Source: Acidimicrobiaceae bacterium (lineage in GTDB: Bacteria; Actinomycetota; Acidimicrobiia; Acidimicrobiales; RAAP-2). Taken from it: DNA of 38,876 nucleotides. The position numbers were made by a program, and so were the translations under genes. Under the pieces are notes generated by a model, which had not been told where the DNA came from, did no database searches, and was given only the letters and a program-made list of their open reading frames with translations. Positions 26,803 through 37,904 of this stretch are shown here, piece after piece; positions within the stretch are counted from its first letter, which is position 1; each line of letters begins with the position of its first letter. The stretch covers positions 32,247 to 71,122 of the forward strand of contig PKXH01000027.1 in assembly GCA_003133405.1 (NCBI GenBank). Reading direction: 5' to 3'.

Positions 26803-27696
26803 ATGGCCACGTACACCGTCGACGCCGATTGGTTGACCTTCGATCCCGAGCCGTCGCGTCCCACCTTCACCTTGCCCAACGGTGCGGTCGACGCGCACTG
26901 CCACGTCTTTGGACCGGGAGACCGGTTCCCGTACTCGCCCTCGCGCAAGTACACGCCGGCGGACGCCACCAAAGAGGACCTGTTCGCGCTGCGCGACTGG
27001 TTGGGGTTCACCGCCAACGTGATCGTGCAAGGGACCTGTCACGGGTCTGACAACAGCGCGATGACCGACGCGCTCGTCGCCGCGAAGGGCCGGGCCCGAG
27101 GCGTGGCGACGGTGGAGCCGGGAGTCTCAGCGGCCCAGCTCAACGAGCTGCACGACGCCGGGGTACGCGCCGTGCGCTTCAACTACGTGCGACGCCTGGT
27201 CGACCCAGAGCCCGACGAGTACTACCTGCGCATTGTGGAAAAGATCGCCCCGCTCGGATGGCACGTCGACGTCTACTTCGAGGCCGACGACCTGGCGCGC
27301 CGGTGGGACCTCTTCACGTCATTGGACAGCATCGTCGTGGTCGACCACATGGGGCGCCCGGACGTCACCCAGCCGGTCGACGGTCCCGAGTTCGGGCAAT
27401 TCCTGCGCCTGATGCGCGAGCACCAGAACATCTGGGCCAAGGTCACGTGTCCCGAACGCCTCAGCCTGTCGGGGCCGCCCGAGTGGTCCGACACCGTGCC
27501 CTTCGCGCGCCGACTGGTCGAGGAGTTTCCCGATAGGGTCCTTTGGGGAACGGACTGGCCGCACCCGAACCTGAAGGAGTACATGCCCGACGACGGCCAG
27601 CTCGTCGACGTGATCCCGCGCATCGCGACCACCACCGACCTCCAGCACCGACTGCTCGTCGACAACCCCACCCGCCTCTTCTGGAAGGAGAACTGA
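26803..27696 (+). CDS. ligI: 2-pyrone-4,6-dicarboxylate hydrolase
   Basis: AVDAHCHVFGPGDRFPYSPSRKYTP, VVDHMGRPD, LWGTDWPHPN. Confidence 0.93.
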   Translation: MATYTVDADWLTFDPEPSRPTFTLPNGAVDAHCHVFGPGDRFPYSPSRKYTPADATKEDLFALRDWLGFTANVIVQGTCHGSDNSAMTDALVAAKGRARGVATVEPGVSAAQLNELHDAGVRAVRFNYVRRLVDPEPDEYYLRIVEKIAPLGWHVDVYFEADDLARRWDLFTSLDSIVVVDHMGRPDVTQPVDGPEFGQFLRLMREHQNIWAKVTCPERLSLSGPPEWSDTVPFARRLVEEFPDRVLWGTDWPHPNLKEYMPDDGQLVDVIPRIATTTDLQHRLLVDNPTRLFWKEN

Positions 27697-27699
27697 AAG

Positions 27700-28934
<1,235 letters not shown>

Positions 28935-28937
28935 CCG

Positions 28938-29897
28938 GTGGCGGACCTGCGCGTCGCCGTCGCCGGCGCGGGAGCCTTCGGCATCAAGCACCTCGACGCC
29001 CTGGCTCGCATCGCCGAGGTCGAGGTCACCGCCGTGGTGAGCCGCACACCAGAACAAGCCCGCGACGTCGCCGCCCAGTACAACGTGGCCGTGGCCGCGA
29101 CGGACCTCGCCGAGGTTCTCGCCTCACCCGACGTGGACGCGGTGATCTTGTGCACGCCGACCCAACTCCACGCCGAACAGTCCATTGCGACGATGCGCGC
29201 GGGCAAGCACGTCCAAGTCGAGATCCCCCTCGCCGACTCCTGGCGTGACGCTCAAGCCGTGGCCGCGGTCGCGGACGAGACCGGCCTCACCTGCATGGTG
29301 GGCCACACCCGGCGCTTCAACCCGTCGCATCAGTGGCTGCACCGGCGCATCGAGAAGGGCGAGCTCGCCATCCAGCAGATGGACGTCCAGACCTACTTCT
29401 ACCGACGCACGAATACCAACGCGCTCGGCCAGCCCCGCAGCTGGGTCGATAACCTCCTGTGGCACCACGCCGCACACACCATCGATCTCTTCGCGTACCA
29501 GACCGGCGAGCCGGTGAGTGTGGCGAACGTCCTCGCCGGACCACCCCACCCACAGTTGGGCATCCCCATGGACATGTCGATTCAGCTGGCAACGGCATCG
29601 GACGCTCTGTGCACCGTGTCGCTCAGTTTCAATAACGACGGTCCCCTGGGCACGGTCTTTCGCTACATCTGCGACAACGGAACCTTCGTCGCGCGCTACG
29701 ACGATCTCTTCACGGGCCACAACGAACAGATCGACGTCTCGTCAGCGGCGGTCTCGAGTGACGGCATCGAGCTCCAGGACCGCGAGTTCGTCCGGGCGCT
29801 ACGAGATGGCGGCGAGCCCAACGCGTCCATCAGGTCGGTCATGGGCTGCTACCGAGTCCTCGGCGCACTTCAAGAACAGCTCGACGGCGCTCGCTGA
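28938..29897 (+). CDS. ligC: 4-carboxy-2-hydroxymuconate-6-semialdehyde dehydrogenase (Gfo/Idh/MocA)
   Basis: LRVAVAGAGAFGIKHLDAL, VQVEIPLADS, CMVGHTRRFNPSHQW. Confidence 0.9.
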   Translation: MADLRVAVAGAGAFGIKHLDALARIAEVEVTAVVSRTPEQARDVAAQYNVAVAATDLAEVLASPDVDAVILCTPTQLHAEQSIATMRAGKHVQVEIPLADSWRDAQAVAAVADETGLTCMVGHTRRFNPSHQWLHRRIEKGELAIQQMDVQTYFYRRTNTNALGQPRSWVDNLLWHHAAHTIDLFAYQTGEPVSVANVLAGPPHPQLGIPMDMSIQLATASDALCTVSLSFNNDGPLGTVFRYICDNGTFVARYDDLFTGHNEQIDVSSAAVSSDGIELQDREFVRALRDGGEPNASIRSVMGCYRVLGALQEQLDGAR

Positions 29898-29903
29898 GCG
29901 CGC

Positions 29904-30566
29904 CTACGCGGGCGGGCTGGTGAGGTAGTCCACGACCACGTCGCCGATCATGCGCCGATAGGCGGAGCGACGACGCGGCTCCACCAGGTTCCGGCCGAAG
30001 TTCGCTGCGAAGGTGTAGCGGTTGTTAATCCGAAAGAAGCAAAACGAACTGATCAACATGTGCATGTCGAGGGCGTCGACGTCGCGGCGAAAGACACCCT
30101 CATTGCGGCCGCGCGCAAGCACCTGCTTGAGGATCTTGATCCCCGGACGGTCCAACCCCGGAAAGCCCTTCGCCGCCGTGACGAAACGGGCCTGCTGGAC
30201 GTTCTCGTGGCTGACCAGGCGACTGAAGTTGGGGTTGGCCTCGTGGCGGTCGAAGGTGGCCTCGGCCAGGCGACGGATCGCGGTCACCGGGTCGAGCGTC
30301 TCGACGTCGATGTTCTCCTCCACGACGCGGATGTCCTTGTAGGCGCGCTCCAGCGCCGCGACGTAGAGCAGTTCCTTGGAGCCGAAGTAGTAGTAGATCA
30401 TCCGCTTGGTCGTGCGGGTCCGATCGGCGATCTCGTCGACCCGCGCGCCCGCGAGGCCACGGTCGGCGAACTCCTCGGTCGCCACCTCCAAGATCTCTTG
30501 GCGCGTTCGTTCGGGGTCACGTTGGCGGCGCTCCGCCTTCACCGTCTTGGCCTGCTCGACTTTCAT
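29904..30566 (-). CDS. TetR-family transcriptional regulator
   Basis: RTRQEILEVATEEFADRGLAGARVDEIADRTRTTKRMIYYYFGSKELLY. Confidence 0.92.
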   Translation of the reverse strand: MKVEQAKTVKAERRQRDPERTRQEILEVATEEFADRGLAGARVDEIADRTRTTKRMIYYYFGSKELLYVAALERAYKDIRVVEENIDVETLDPVTAIRRLAEATFDRHEANPNFSRLVSHENVQQARFVTAAKGFPGLDRPGIKILKQVLARGRNEGVFRRDVDALDMHMLISSFCFFRINNRYTFAANFGRNLVEPRRRSAYRRMIGDVVVDYLTSPPA

Positions 30567-30805
30567 CCGGACCCCTCGTCTCGTCACATCGACGGACCAA
30601 CTAACTGCTTGGAACAATCCCACGGTAGCCGGACTCGGTACGGACGCGAGGCAACATTGCCGACGCAACGGCGAGGCCATCTCGCCGTCGACGCGTCCAG
30701 ATCCTTGGGGACAACCTCATCGTCGTACTGATGCACTGGCGCGCTGAAGTCGAAGAACCTGACGAACAACACGCCGCGACCAATTCGACGGAACCGTCCG
30801 GGACC

Positions 30806-33367
30806 TCAGGGTGCGAAGCGCACCACACCATCGGCGTTGAGCGGCAGCGTTCGCAGCCGGACCCCAATGAGATCGAAGACGGCGTTGGCGATCGCCGGGG
30901 CCACGCAAATCATTGGCGTCTCGGCCGCCCCGGCCGATGGCTGATCCGGACGATCGAGCAGCACGACGTCGATTTGGGGCACGTCACTGATCCGCGGAAC
31001 GCGATACGCCGAGAAGGAGCCATTCGTGATGACGCCATCGGTGAAATGGATTGCCTCGAACAGTGCTCCACCTAGCGCCATGACCGCGGCCCCTTCGATC
31101 TGGTTCGCCACCGTCTGGGGATTCACCTCAGCTCCGCACTCGTACGCGGTGACAAGACGGGTGACCCGAAGACTCCCCTCGACACGTTCGACCCCGGCCA
31201 CGGTGGCCACTCGGCCACCCTTTTCAAAACCCAGCGCGATGCCCTGGCCGGCGCCGCTCCCGGCCAGCCAGCCGAAACGCTCGGACGCGGCTCGCAGAAC
31301 CGTAACCAGTCGCTCGTCGTCGAGATTGCGTACACGGAATTCGATCGGATCCATGCCGAGCTGATGGGCGAGTTCGTCCATCTGCGATTCCCGCGCGAAG
31401 TTGTTGGCGGTGGCCGCGAGAGCTCGGTAGGAGGCCTGAAGGAGAGGGCTGCTCGCGGGCTGGTAGTCGATCCGCTGATTCGCCACCCGGTACGGTGTCG
31501 CGATCGCCGCCGGACCCGAGTTCACGTTGGTGAAAGTCCAAGCGGACAGTGCGCCGTCCGCTGTCGTGGCGCCGGCCACGTCGATGACCGCCGCCGGACG
31601 CAGGGTGCCCGACGTGAACTCCTCATGACGCGTCCACGAGACTTTGACAGGAGCACCGACCTCTCGAGCCATGACGGCCGCCTCCGTCGCCACGCCGCCT
31701 CCGTGCTTACCGCCGAACCCGCCGCCGGTCGGCGGCACGATAACCCGGACCCGCTCCTCGTCGACATCCAGTTCGGCCGCCACCTGGGCGCGGGTGGGAA
31801 ATGGCGTCTGGGTGCCGACCCAAACCGTCAGGCGTCCGTCGTCGTCCCACTCCGCCAACGCACCGCGCGTCTCGAGCGCCGCGGGGGCAATGTAAGCCGT
31901 TTGGTAGGTGGCCCGGCCCCGCACCGGCGCGGCGACGAGCGCGCCGTCGGGGTCTCCGCGCTCCTCGTGCACCGCCTGGCCCCAACCCGAGGTCGCGGCC
32001 AACGGATGCGAGCGCAAGAACGCTTCGAGGTCGACGTCCGACGGCGCGTCGGGCACGTCCCACTCCGCGCGCAGGGCGCCCAGAGCGAGACGCGCCGTCG
32101 CCGGATCGTTCGCGACGACGCCGGTCACCTTGTGGGTTTGAACAACGTCGACGTCGTCACGTCCCTCCAACGCGCTGGCGTCGACGTGGCGAAGCGTCGC
32201 TCCGACCATCGGAGGACGCAGCACGGCGCCATAACGCAAACCCGGAAAGGTGAGGTCCGAGATAAAGCGTCGCGACCCGGTGACGGCGTCCACCGTTCCT
32301 TCGGGCACGTGGCCCTTTCCCGCGGCACGCCACTTCGTCGGCGCGGTGACCTCGGGCTCGCCGGTGACAACCTCGACGCGGCGTGAGCCGGCGGCCACCG
32401 GCAGCACGGTACGAGCGAAGGCCGCCACCTTGCGAAGCGCGTTGCCGGCGTCGGGCATCGAACGACTGCCGTAGGTACCCATGTCGTAGGGGCAGAGGTC
32501 GGTGTCGCCCATCGCCAGGTGGACCTTCGCCAAGGGAATGCGAAGTTCCTCGGCGACCAGGAGTCGTAGCGCGGTGCAGTTGTCCTGGCCGACGTCAACC
32601 TTGCCAGTAAAGGCCGTCACGAGTCCGCCGTCACTTACGTGCAGCCAGGCGCCCGCGCCAGTGGTCCAACTCCCCGGTTCGAGGGGAGGGGGCCGAAGCA
32701 CCACTACGAGCCCGTCGCCGAGTATTTCGAACCAGTCGCACTCCTCCGACTCGGTCATGTCCCACGGCCGAGCGGGACGCCGCCCGGGCGAACCGGGGTC
32801 GGGAATATCTCGACGGTCGGTTGCTGGCGTATCCGGCACCTGGTTCTCGACGGCGCCCTGCGCGCCCAACTCGACCGCACGACGCACCGCGCGGCGAATT
32901 TGCGGATAGCAGCCACAGCGACAGATGTTGCCCGCCAAGGCGTCATCAACGGCGGCGGCATCGGGGTTCGAGTCTCGTTGCAGGAGAGCAACCACAGAAA
33001 GGACCATCGCCGGCGTGCAGTAGCCGCACTGGGCGGCTCCGGTCTCGGCGAATGCTTGTTGGACGGGGTGCAACACTCCGGCGCTAGCGAGCCCCTCGAC
33101 CGTCAGGACACTTCGACCCGCTATGTCGTTGACCTGTTGCTGACAGGCCTTCGCTGGTTGACCGTCGACGAGCACCGTGCACGATCCGCACGCCCCTTCC
33201 CCACAACCCGGCTTCGCACCCGTGAGACCCAACACCTCGCGAAGCACCGTCAGCACGGTCGTCGTCGAAGGCACCGACCGGGCAGCACCGTTGACGAAGA
33301 GTGTGACACGCGGGGACGCTTCAGCGGGGATGGCGCCCTTGCTAATCGAATGTTCACCCGCGTCCAT
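30806..33367 (-). CDS. Fused [2Fe-2S] + molybdopterin-binding hydroxylase (isoquinoline 1-oxidoreductase/XDH family)
   Basis: CGEGACGSCTVL and CGYCTPAM...GNICRCGCYPQIR, then Mo-domain TPFPTRAQVAAEL, PPTGGGFGGKHGGG, YECGAEVNP; no FAD-domain signature. Confidence 0.9.
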   Translation of the reverse strand: MDAGEHSISKGAIPAEASPRVTLFVNGAARSVPSTTTVLTVLREVLGLTGAKPGCGEGACGSCTVLVDGQPAKACQQQVNDIAGRSVLTVEGLASAGVLHPVQQAFAETGAAQCGYCTPAMVLSVVALLQRDSNPDAAAVDDALAGNICRCGCYPQIRRAVRRAVELGAQGAVENQVPDTPATDRRDIPDPGSPGRRPARPWDMTESEECDWFEILGDGLVVVLRPPPLEPGSWTTGAGAWLHVSDGGLVTAFTGKVDVGQDNCTALRLLVAEELRIPLAKVHLAMGDTDLCPYDMGTYGSRSMPDAGNALRKVAAFARTVLPVAAGSRRVEVVTGEPEVTAPTKWRAAGKGHVPEGTVDAVTGSRRFISDLTFPGLRYGAVLRPPMVGATLRHVDASALEGRDDVDVVQTHKVTGVVANDPATARLALGALRAEWDVPDAPSDVDLEAFLRSHPLAATSGWGQAVHEERGDPDGALVAAPVRGRATYQTAYIAPAALETRGALAEWDDDGRLTVWVGTQTPFPTRAQVAAELDVDEERVRVIVPPTGGGFGGKHGGGVATEAAVMAREVGAPVKVSWTRHEEFTSGTLRPAAVIDVAGATTADGALSAWTFTNVNSGPAAIATPYRVANQRIDYQPASSPLLQASYRALAATANNFARESQMDELAHQLGMDPIEFRVRNLDDERLVTVLRAASERFGWLAGSGAGQGIALGFEKGGRVATVAGVERVEGSLRVTRLVTAYECGAEVNPQTVANQIEGAAVMALGGALFEAIHFTDGVITNGSFSAYRVPRISDVPQIDVVLLDRPDQPSAGAAETPMICVAPAIANAVFDLIGVRLRTLPLNADGVVRFAP

Positions 33368-33393
33368 AGCGGGATGTTAACCCTCCATCGCGA

Positions 33394-33412
33394 AAGGATC
33401 CGATGGATCCTT
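33394..33412. promoter_or_regulatory. Perfect inverted repeat AAGGATCC-GAT-GGATCCTT upstream of the Mo-hydroxylase
   Basis: 8-bp perfect arms, about 27 bp upstream of the minus-strand start. Confidence 0.45.
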
Positions 33413-33659
33413 CACCTCGACTATCGCCAATCGGTTCACATTAATGGTGCACGCACGCACTCTCTAGTACTAGTGGATGACTCATCAACAGAGCCTGACG
33501 GTGTCGCTCTGTCCAGGTGATCGAGGGCGTGAAGAAACAACTGGTTACGCTCGATAACCTTCCGCCCCCACCAGCCGTCCCCCAGAACGTTGCCGCCAAC
33601 TCATCACACGCCGGGCGCACGGCCACGCTGCACCCGGCTCGGTCTTCTCGCCGACGGTA

Positions 33660-34394
33660 GTGTCAAAACCCATGGAGGAATCGAACCATTTGACGTTTGA
33701 CGTGGCGCAGTTGCGCGTCGTGCGAGGGGGCAACGAGACCTTGAAGTCGATCTCGTTTCGCGCCGTCCCCGGTGAGCTGATCGGTCTGCTCGGGCCGAGC
33801 GGCAGCGGTAAGAGCACCCTGATGCGCTCGCTCCTCGGCGTCCAGGCGATCACCAGTGGATCGGCGCGGATTCTCAACTCCGAGGTGGGATCGCCCGCGC
33901 TGCGCGGCCGGATCGGGTACATGGCCCAGGGCTCGGCCGTCTACCTCGACCTCACCGTCGAGGAGAACCTCCGCTACTTCGCCGGGGTGTTGCACCAAGA
34001 CCCCATAGAGGTTGCTCGGGTCATGGACGTCGTCGCCCTCACCTCCTTCGCAGGTCGCCTCGTGTCATCGCTCTCGGGCGGTGAGCAGACGCGAGTGTCG
34101 CTCGGCATTGCTCTCCTGGGATCGCCCCGCGTCCTCATCCTGGACGAACCAACCGTGGGCCTGGATCCAATTCTGCGTCGCGATCTTTGGCGCACCTTTG
34201 GAGATCTCGCCCGAACGGGTGTCACCGTCGTCGTGTCGAGCCACGTGATGGATGAAGCGGCCCGCTGCGCCAGGCTGCTGCTGCTACGTGACGGGATGCT
34301 GCTGTTCGATGACACGCCGGCGTCGCTGCTCGCCATCTCCGGGGCGTCGAGCTACGACGAGGCGTTCGAACGCCTGATCGAAGGTGCTCCGTGA
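33660..34394 (+). CDS. ABC exporter ATPase (start GTG 33660 or ATG 33672)
   Basis: LLGPSGSGKSTLMRSLLG, SLSGGEQTRVSLGIALLGSPRVLILDEPTVGLDP. Confidence 0.9.
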   Translation: MSKPMEESNHLTFDVAQLRVVRGGNETLKSISFRAVPGELIGLLGPSGSGKSTLMRSLLGVQAITSGSARILNSEVGSPALRGRIGYMAQGSAVYLDLTVEENLRYFAGVLHQDPIEVARVMDVVALTSFAGRLVSSLSGGEQTRVSLGIALLGSPRVLILDEPTVGLDPILRRDLWRTFGDLARTGVTVVVSSHVMDEAARCARLLLLRDGMLLFDDTPASLLAISGASSYDEAFERLIEGAP

Positions 34395-35116
34395 ACCTTC
34401 ACCGAACACTGCTCACCACGCGTCGCATCCTCGAACAGTTGCGCCACGACCCGCGCACGATCGCGCTGCTGTTGCTCGTACCGACGGCGTTGGTCGGTCT
34501 TCTCGCATGGACTCTCACCAACCAGCCGGGAGCTTTCGACTCGATTGGACCAAAACTGCTGGGGGTCTTCCCCCTCGTGGTTATGTTCCTCGTCACGTCG
34601 GTCATCACGTTGCGCGAGCGCTCGCTCGGGACCCTCGAGCGACTCTTCACGACGCCCCTCACCAAGGCCGATTTCGTGGCCGGCTACGCGATCGCCTTCG
34701 GGGCGCTCGCCCTCGTCCAGAGCCTTCTCGTCTCGGTCCTTTCCTACACGTGGTACGGACTGGCCCACCAAGGCGTGCCGTGGCGCATCAGCGTCGTGGC
34801 GCTCTTGGCTGGCCTGCTCGGCACCGCGTTGGGGCTGGCGCTCAGCGCCGTGGCCCACTCGGAGTTCCAAGCCGTACAGTTCATGCCAGCGTTCATCTTG
34901 CCCCAGCTCCTCCTCTGCGGCCTCGTCATTCCCGTCGTCAAGCTCCCCGGCGTGCTGCGCGTCGTCGCCGACGTGTTGCCGATGACCGCCGCGGCGCACG
35001 CCATCGCCCCGCTGCAGTCGAACTGGTACTACATGGGCCAGTTCGCCATCATGCTCGCGTACATATTCGTCGCCCTCGCGGTAGGTGCGGCCTCCCTGCG
35101 ACGAAGGACCAAGTAA
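34391..35116 (+). CDS. ABC-2 type permease
   Basis: Multiple hydrophobic segments; TLERLFTTPLTKADFVAGYAIAFG; 4-nt overlap with the ATPase. Confidence 0.85.
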   Translation: MNLHRTLLTTRRILEQLRHDPRTIALLLLVPTALVGLLAWTLTNQPGAFDSIGPKLLGVFPLVVMFLVTSVITLRERSLGTLERLFTTPLTKADFVAGYAIAFGALALVQSLLVSVLSYTWYGLAHQGVPWRISVVALLAGLLGTALGLALSAVAHSEFQAVQFMPAFILPQLLLCGLVIPVVKLPGVLRVVADVLPMTAAAHAIAPLQSNWYYMGQFAIMLAYIFVALAVGAASLRRRTK

Positions 35117-35265
35117 CCTCAAGCGCCGGTGGGATATCGCTCAGAACAGCGACCACGTCACACTTCGATCGAATACGGTCGTCGCGATAAAGGGGGGATG
35201 GGTTTCATGAGCGAAGCGACGTCGCGTCCTGTCCCTTGCTCGCCGTCGGGCCCCGGGAACGTGCC

Positions 35266-36195
35266 GTGACGACGGGGCCGATACTCGAGGCCCGTGATCT
35301 CGTCAAGCGCTTCGGCGACCTGACGGCGGTCAAGGGCGTCAGTTTCGCCGTCGAGAAGGGCGAGAGTTTCGGACTCCTTGGCCCCAACGGCGCCGGGAAG
35401 ACCAGTACCCTGCGCATGATCTCGGCGGTCTCTGAGCCGACGTCGGGTTCACTCACGATTCTTGGCCTGGATCCCCGCCGCGACGGTCCCGAGATCCGTG
35501 GCCGTTTGGGCGTCGTGCCACAAGAGGACACCCTCGAACTCGAACTGACCGTACGCCAAAATCTCGAGATGTTCGGTCGGTACTTTGACCTCCCGCGCAA
35601 CGTCCTACGCGAACGAGCGTCGGAGCTCTTGGAGTTCACTCAGTTGTCCGAGCGGGCGAACGACAAGGTCGACGACCTTTCGGGTGGCATGAAGCGTCGC
35701 CTGACCATCGCCAGGGCGCTGGTGAACCAACCAGAGATCTTGATCCTCGACGAGCCCACGACGGGACTCGACCCCCAGGCGCGACACCTCGTTTGGGAGC
35801 GTCTCTACCGCCTGAAACGTGAAGGCGTCACGCAGATCATCACGACCCACTACATGGATGAGGCCGAGCAGTTGTGCGATCGCCTCGTCGTGATGGATCA
35901 CGGCACGATCGTGGCTGAGGGGCCGCCCAGCGAACTCATTGCCCGACACTCCACCCGCGAAGTGGTCGAGCTGCGCTTTGACACTGACTCACACGAAGAA
36001 CTCCACGAGCGTCTCTCGCCCTTCGCCCAGAGGGTCGAGGTCCTGCCGGATCGGATCCTGCTGTACGTCAACGAAGGCGACGACACGTTGCGAGAGCTTC
36101 ACGCCGTGGGCGTCGTGCCCACGAGCGCGCTCGTGCGTCGAAGTTCACTCGAGGACGTCTTTTTGCGCCTCACCGGCCGAACCCTGGTGGACTGA
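35266..36195 (+). CDS. ABC exporter ATPase (NodI/DrrA-like)
   Basis: LLGPNGAGKTSTLRMI, DLSGGMKRRLTIARALVNQPEILILDEPTTGLDPQARH. Confidence 0.9.
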   Translation: MTTGPILEARDLVKRFGDLTAVKGVSFAVEKGESFGLLGPNGAGKTSTLRMISAVSEPTSGSLTILGLDPRRDGPEIRGRLGVVPQEDTLELELTVRQNLEMFGRYFDLPRNVLRERASELLEFTQLSERANDKVDDLSGGMKRRLTIARALVNQPEILILDEPTTGLDPQARHLVWERLYRLKREGVTQIITTHYMDEAEQLCDRLVVMDHGTIVAEGPPSELIARHSTREVVELRFDTDSHEELHERLSPFAQRVEVLPDRILLYVNEGDDTLRELHAVGVVPTSALVRRSSLEDVFLRLTGRTLVD

Positions 36196-36197
36196 GC

Positions 36198-36995
36198 ATG
36201 TCGAACACCCTCGACGTCACCGCCGGCTGGTCCCGCTGGCGGCGCAGTTGGTGGTATCACGCGACGTACTACGCGCAAACGTGGCGAGGCTCCGTCGTGA
36301 GTACCGTTTTCTTTCCCATCTTCTTCCTCGCCGCCTTTGGCGTGGGAGTCGGACATCTCGTGACCGCCCACCACGGCCTGGTCCAAGGTCAGACCTACCT
36401 ACACTTCATCGCGCCGAGTCTGCTCGCCACGACCGCGATGCAACAGGCCGAAGGCGAGTCCCTCTGGCCCGTGCTCGCCGCAGTCAAGTGGCTGCGCACG
36501 TACCACGCCGCGGCGGCCACCCCGCTCGAGCCCGAGGACATCTTTTATGGGAAATTGGCGTGGGTCGTCACCCGATCCTTCCTCACCGGGGTCTTCTACA
36601 CGATCGTCATTGGCTGTTTTGGCGCCATCGAGTCCTGGTGGAGTCTGACGTTGCCCATTATCGGCGCGCTCGTCTCGCTGGCCTTCGCCGCACCCCTGGT
36701 CGCCTTTGCCGCCCGTTCGCAGTCCGACGGATCCTTCGTCACGATCTACCGTTTCGCCTTCGTGCCGATGTTCCTCTTCTCCGCGACGTTCTACCCCGTC
36801 TCGGCCTACCCCGGGTACCTGCGGCCCTTAGTACAACTCGTCCCGCTTTACCACGGCGTCGCGCTCGCACGCGCGGCCGCCTTCGGCCAGGGTTCTTTGG
36901 GAGCGATCACGATCCACTTCTGCTTCCTCGTCGCGATGGCGCTGGTCGGCATTGCCTGGGGTCGACGCACGATGCGTCGGCGCCTGGTGGACTGA
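36198..36995 (+). CDS. ABC-2 permease (NodJ-like), first of two paralogues
   Basis: FLFSATFYPVSAYPGYLRPLVQLVPLYHGVALARAAAFGQ. Confidence 0.85.
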   Translation: MSNTLDVTAGWSRWRRSWWYHATYYAQTWRGSVVSTVFFPIFFLAAFGVGVGHLVTAHHGLVQGQTYLHFIAPSLLATTAMQQAEGESLWPVLAAVKWLRTYHAAAATPLEPEDIFYGKLAWVVTRSFLTGVFYTIVIGCFGAIESWWSLTLPIIGALVSLAFAAPLVAFAARSQSDGSFVTIYRFAFVPMFLFSATFYPVSAYPGYLRPLVQLVPLYHGVALARAAAFGQGSLGAITIHFCFLVAMALVGIAWGRRTMRRRLVD

Positions 36996-37783
36996 TGCTG
37001 ACGCGCGTTCTTCCTCGTTTCGGTACGCGGCGTTCGACGCACATCTTCGAGCGCAACTTCATGGTGTACCGCTCACAGTGGCTCATGCTGGTCTCGGGCT
37101 TCTTCGAACCTTTCTTCTACCTACTCAGCATCGGGATCGGACTCAACAGCCTCGTCGGCAACTTTCACGTCGGCGGGCAAGTCATTACCTACGCCACCTT
37201 CGTCGCGCCCGCGATGCTCGCCACCTCAGCGATGAACGGTGCGGTGATCGACTCGATCTTTAATCCCTTCTTCCGACTCAAGATCTCCCACGCCTACGAA
37301 GCCGTGCTCGCCACGCCATTGGACGTGAACGACGTGGCGCTGGGCGAGGTCTGGTGGGCGTTGGCACGCGCTGGCATCTACGCCGCGTCCTTTATCGTCT
37401 GTATGGCGCTACTCGGCGACGCGAACAGCGTCTGGGTCGTGCTGTGTTGGCCCGCGGCCGTCCTCACCAGCTTCACCTTCAGCGCCTTGGGGCTGGCCGC
37501 CTGCACGTACATGCGCTCGTGGCAGGACTTCGACATCGTCGCCTTGGTTCAGCTACCTCTGTTCTTGTTCTCGGGAACGTTCTTTCCAATCTCGTCCTAC
37601 CCAGGGTGGCTCGGGGCCATCGTGAGCATTTCGCCGCTCTATCAGTCGACGTCATTGCTACGGGGTCTCGCCCTCGGACAGTTCGCGTGGATCATGACGT
37701 TTCGCATGGCCTACCTACTCGTGCTCGCCTTCGTCGGACTGACGCTCGCCGCTCGCCGCTTCCGACGGATCCTCGTGCCCTAG
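36995..37783 (+). CDS. ABC-2 permease (NodJ-like), second of two paralogues
   Basis: FLFSGTFFPISSYPGWLGAIVSISPLYQSTSLLRGLALGQ; ATG overlaps the previous TGA. Confidence 0.85.
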   Translation: MLTRVLPRFGTRRSTHIFERNFMVYRSQWLMLVSGFFEPFFYLLSIGIGLNSLVGNFHVGGQVITYATFVAPAMLATSAMNGAVIDSIFNPFFRLKISHAYEAVLATPLDVNDVALGEVWWALARAGIYAASFIVCMALLGDANSVWVVLCWPAAVLTSFTFSALGLAACTYMRSWQDFDIVALVQLPLFLFSGTFFPISSYPGWLGAIVSISPLYQSTSLLRGLALGQFAWIMTFRMAYLLVLAFVGLTLAARRFRRILVP

Positions 37784-37904
37784 GAAGCGTCGAGAAAAGC
37801 CCATTCCATCTCCAGCCAGCTTTCATCGTCCCCACAGTTCGACGCCCTCACGCCCGAGTCCCGTGCCGAGGGCAAACCTCTGAAGAAGTGGACACCTATT
37901 TATC

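Noticed and set aside
31364-32386. 340-aa plus-strand ORF opposite the Mo-hydroxylase
   Set aside because: Arg-rich antisense shadow ORF typical of high-GC coding DNA; no family motifs.
33464-33473. CTAGTACTAG palindrome
   Set aside because: Only 10 bp, far from either flanking start, with no supporting context.
35939-36994. Long N-terminal extension of the second NodJ-like permease
   Set aside because: Overlaps the ATPase and first permease in another frame; ATG 36995 fits the stop/start overlap.
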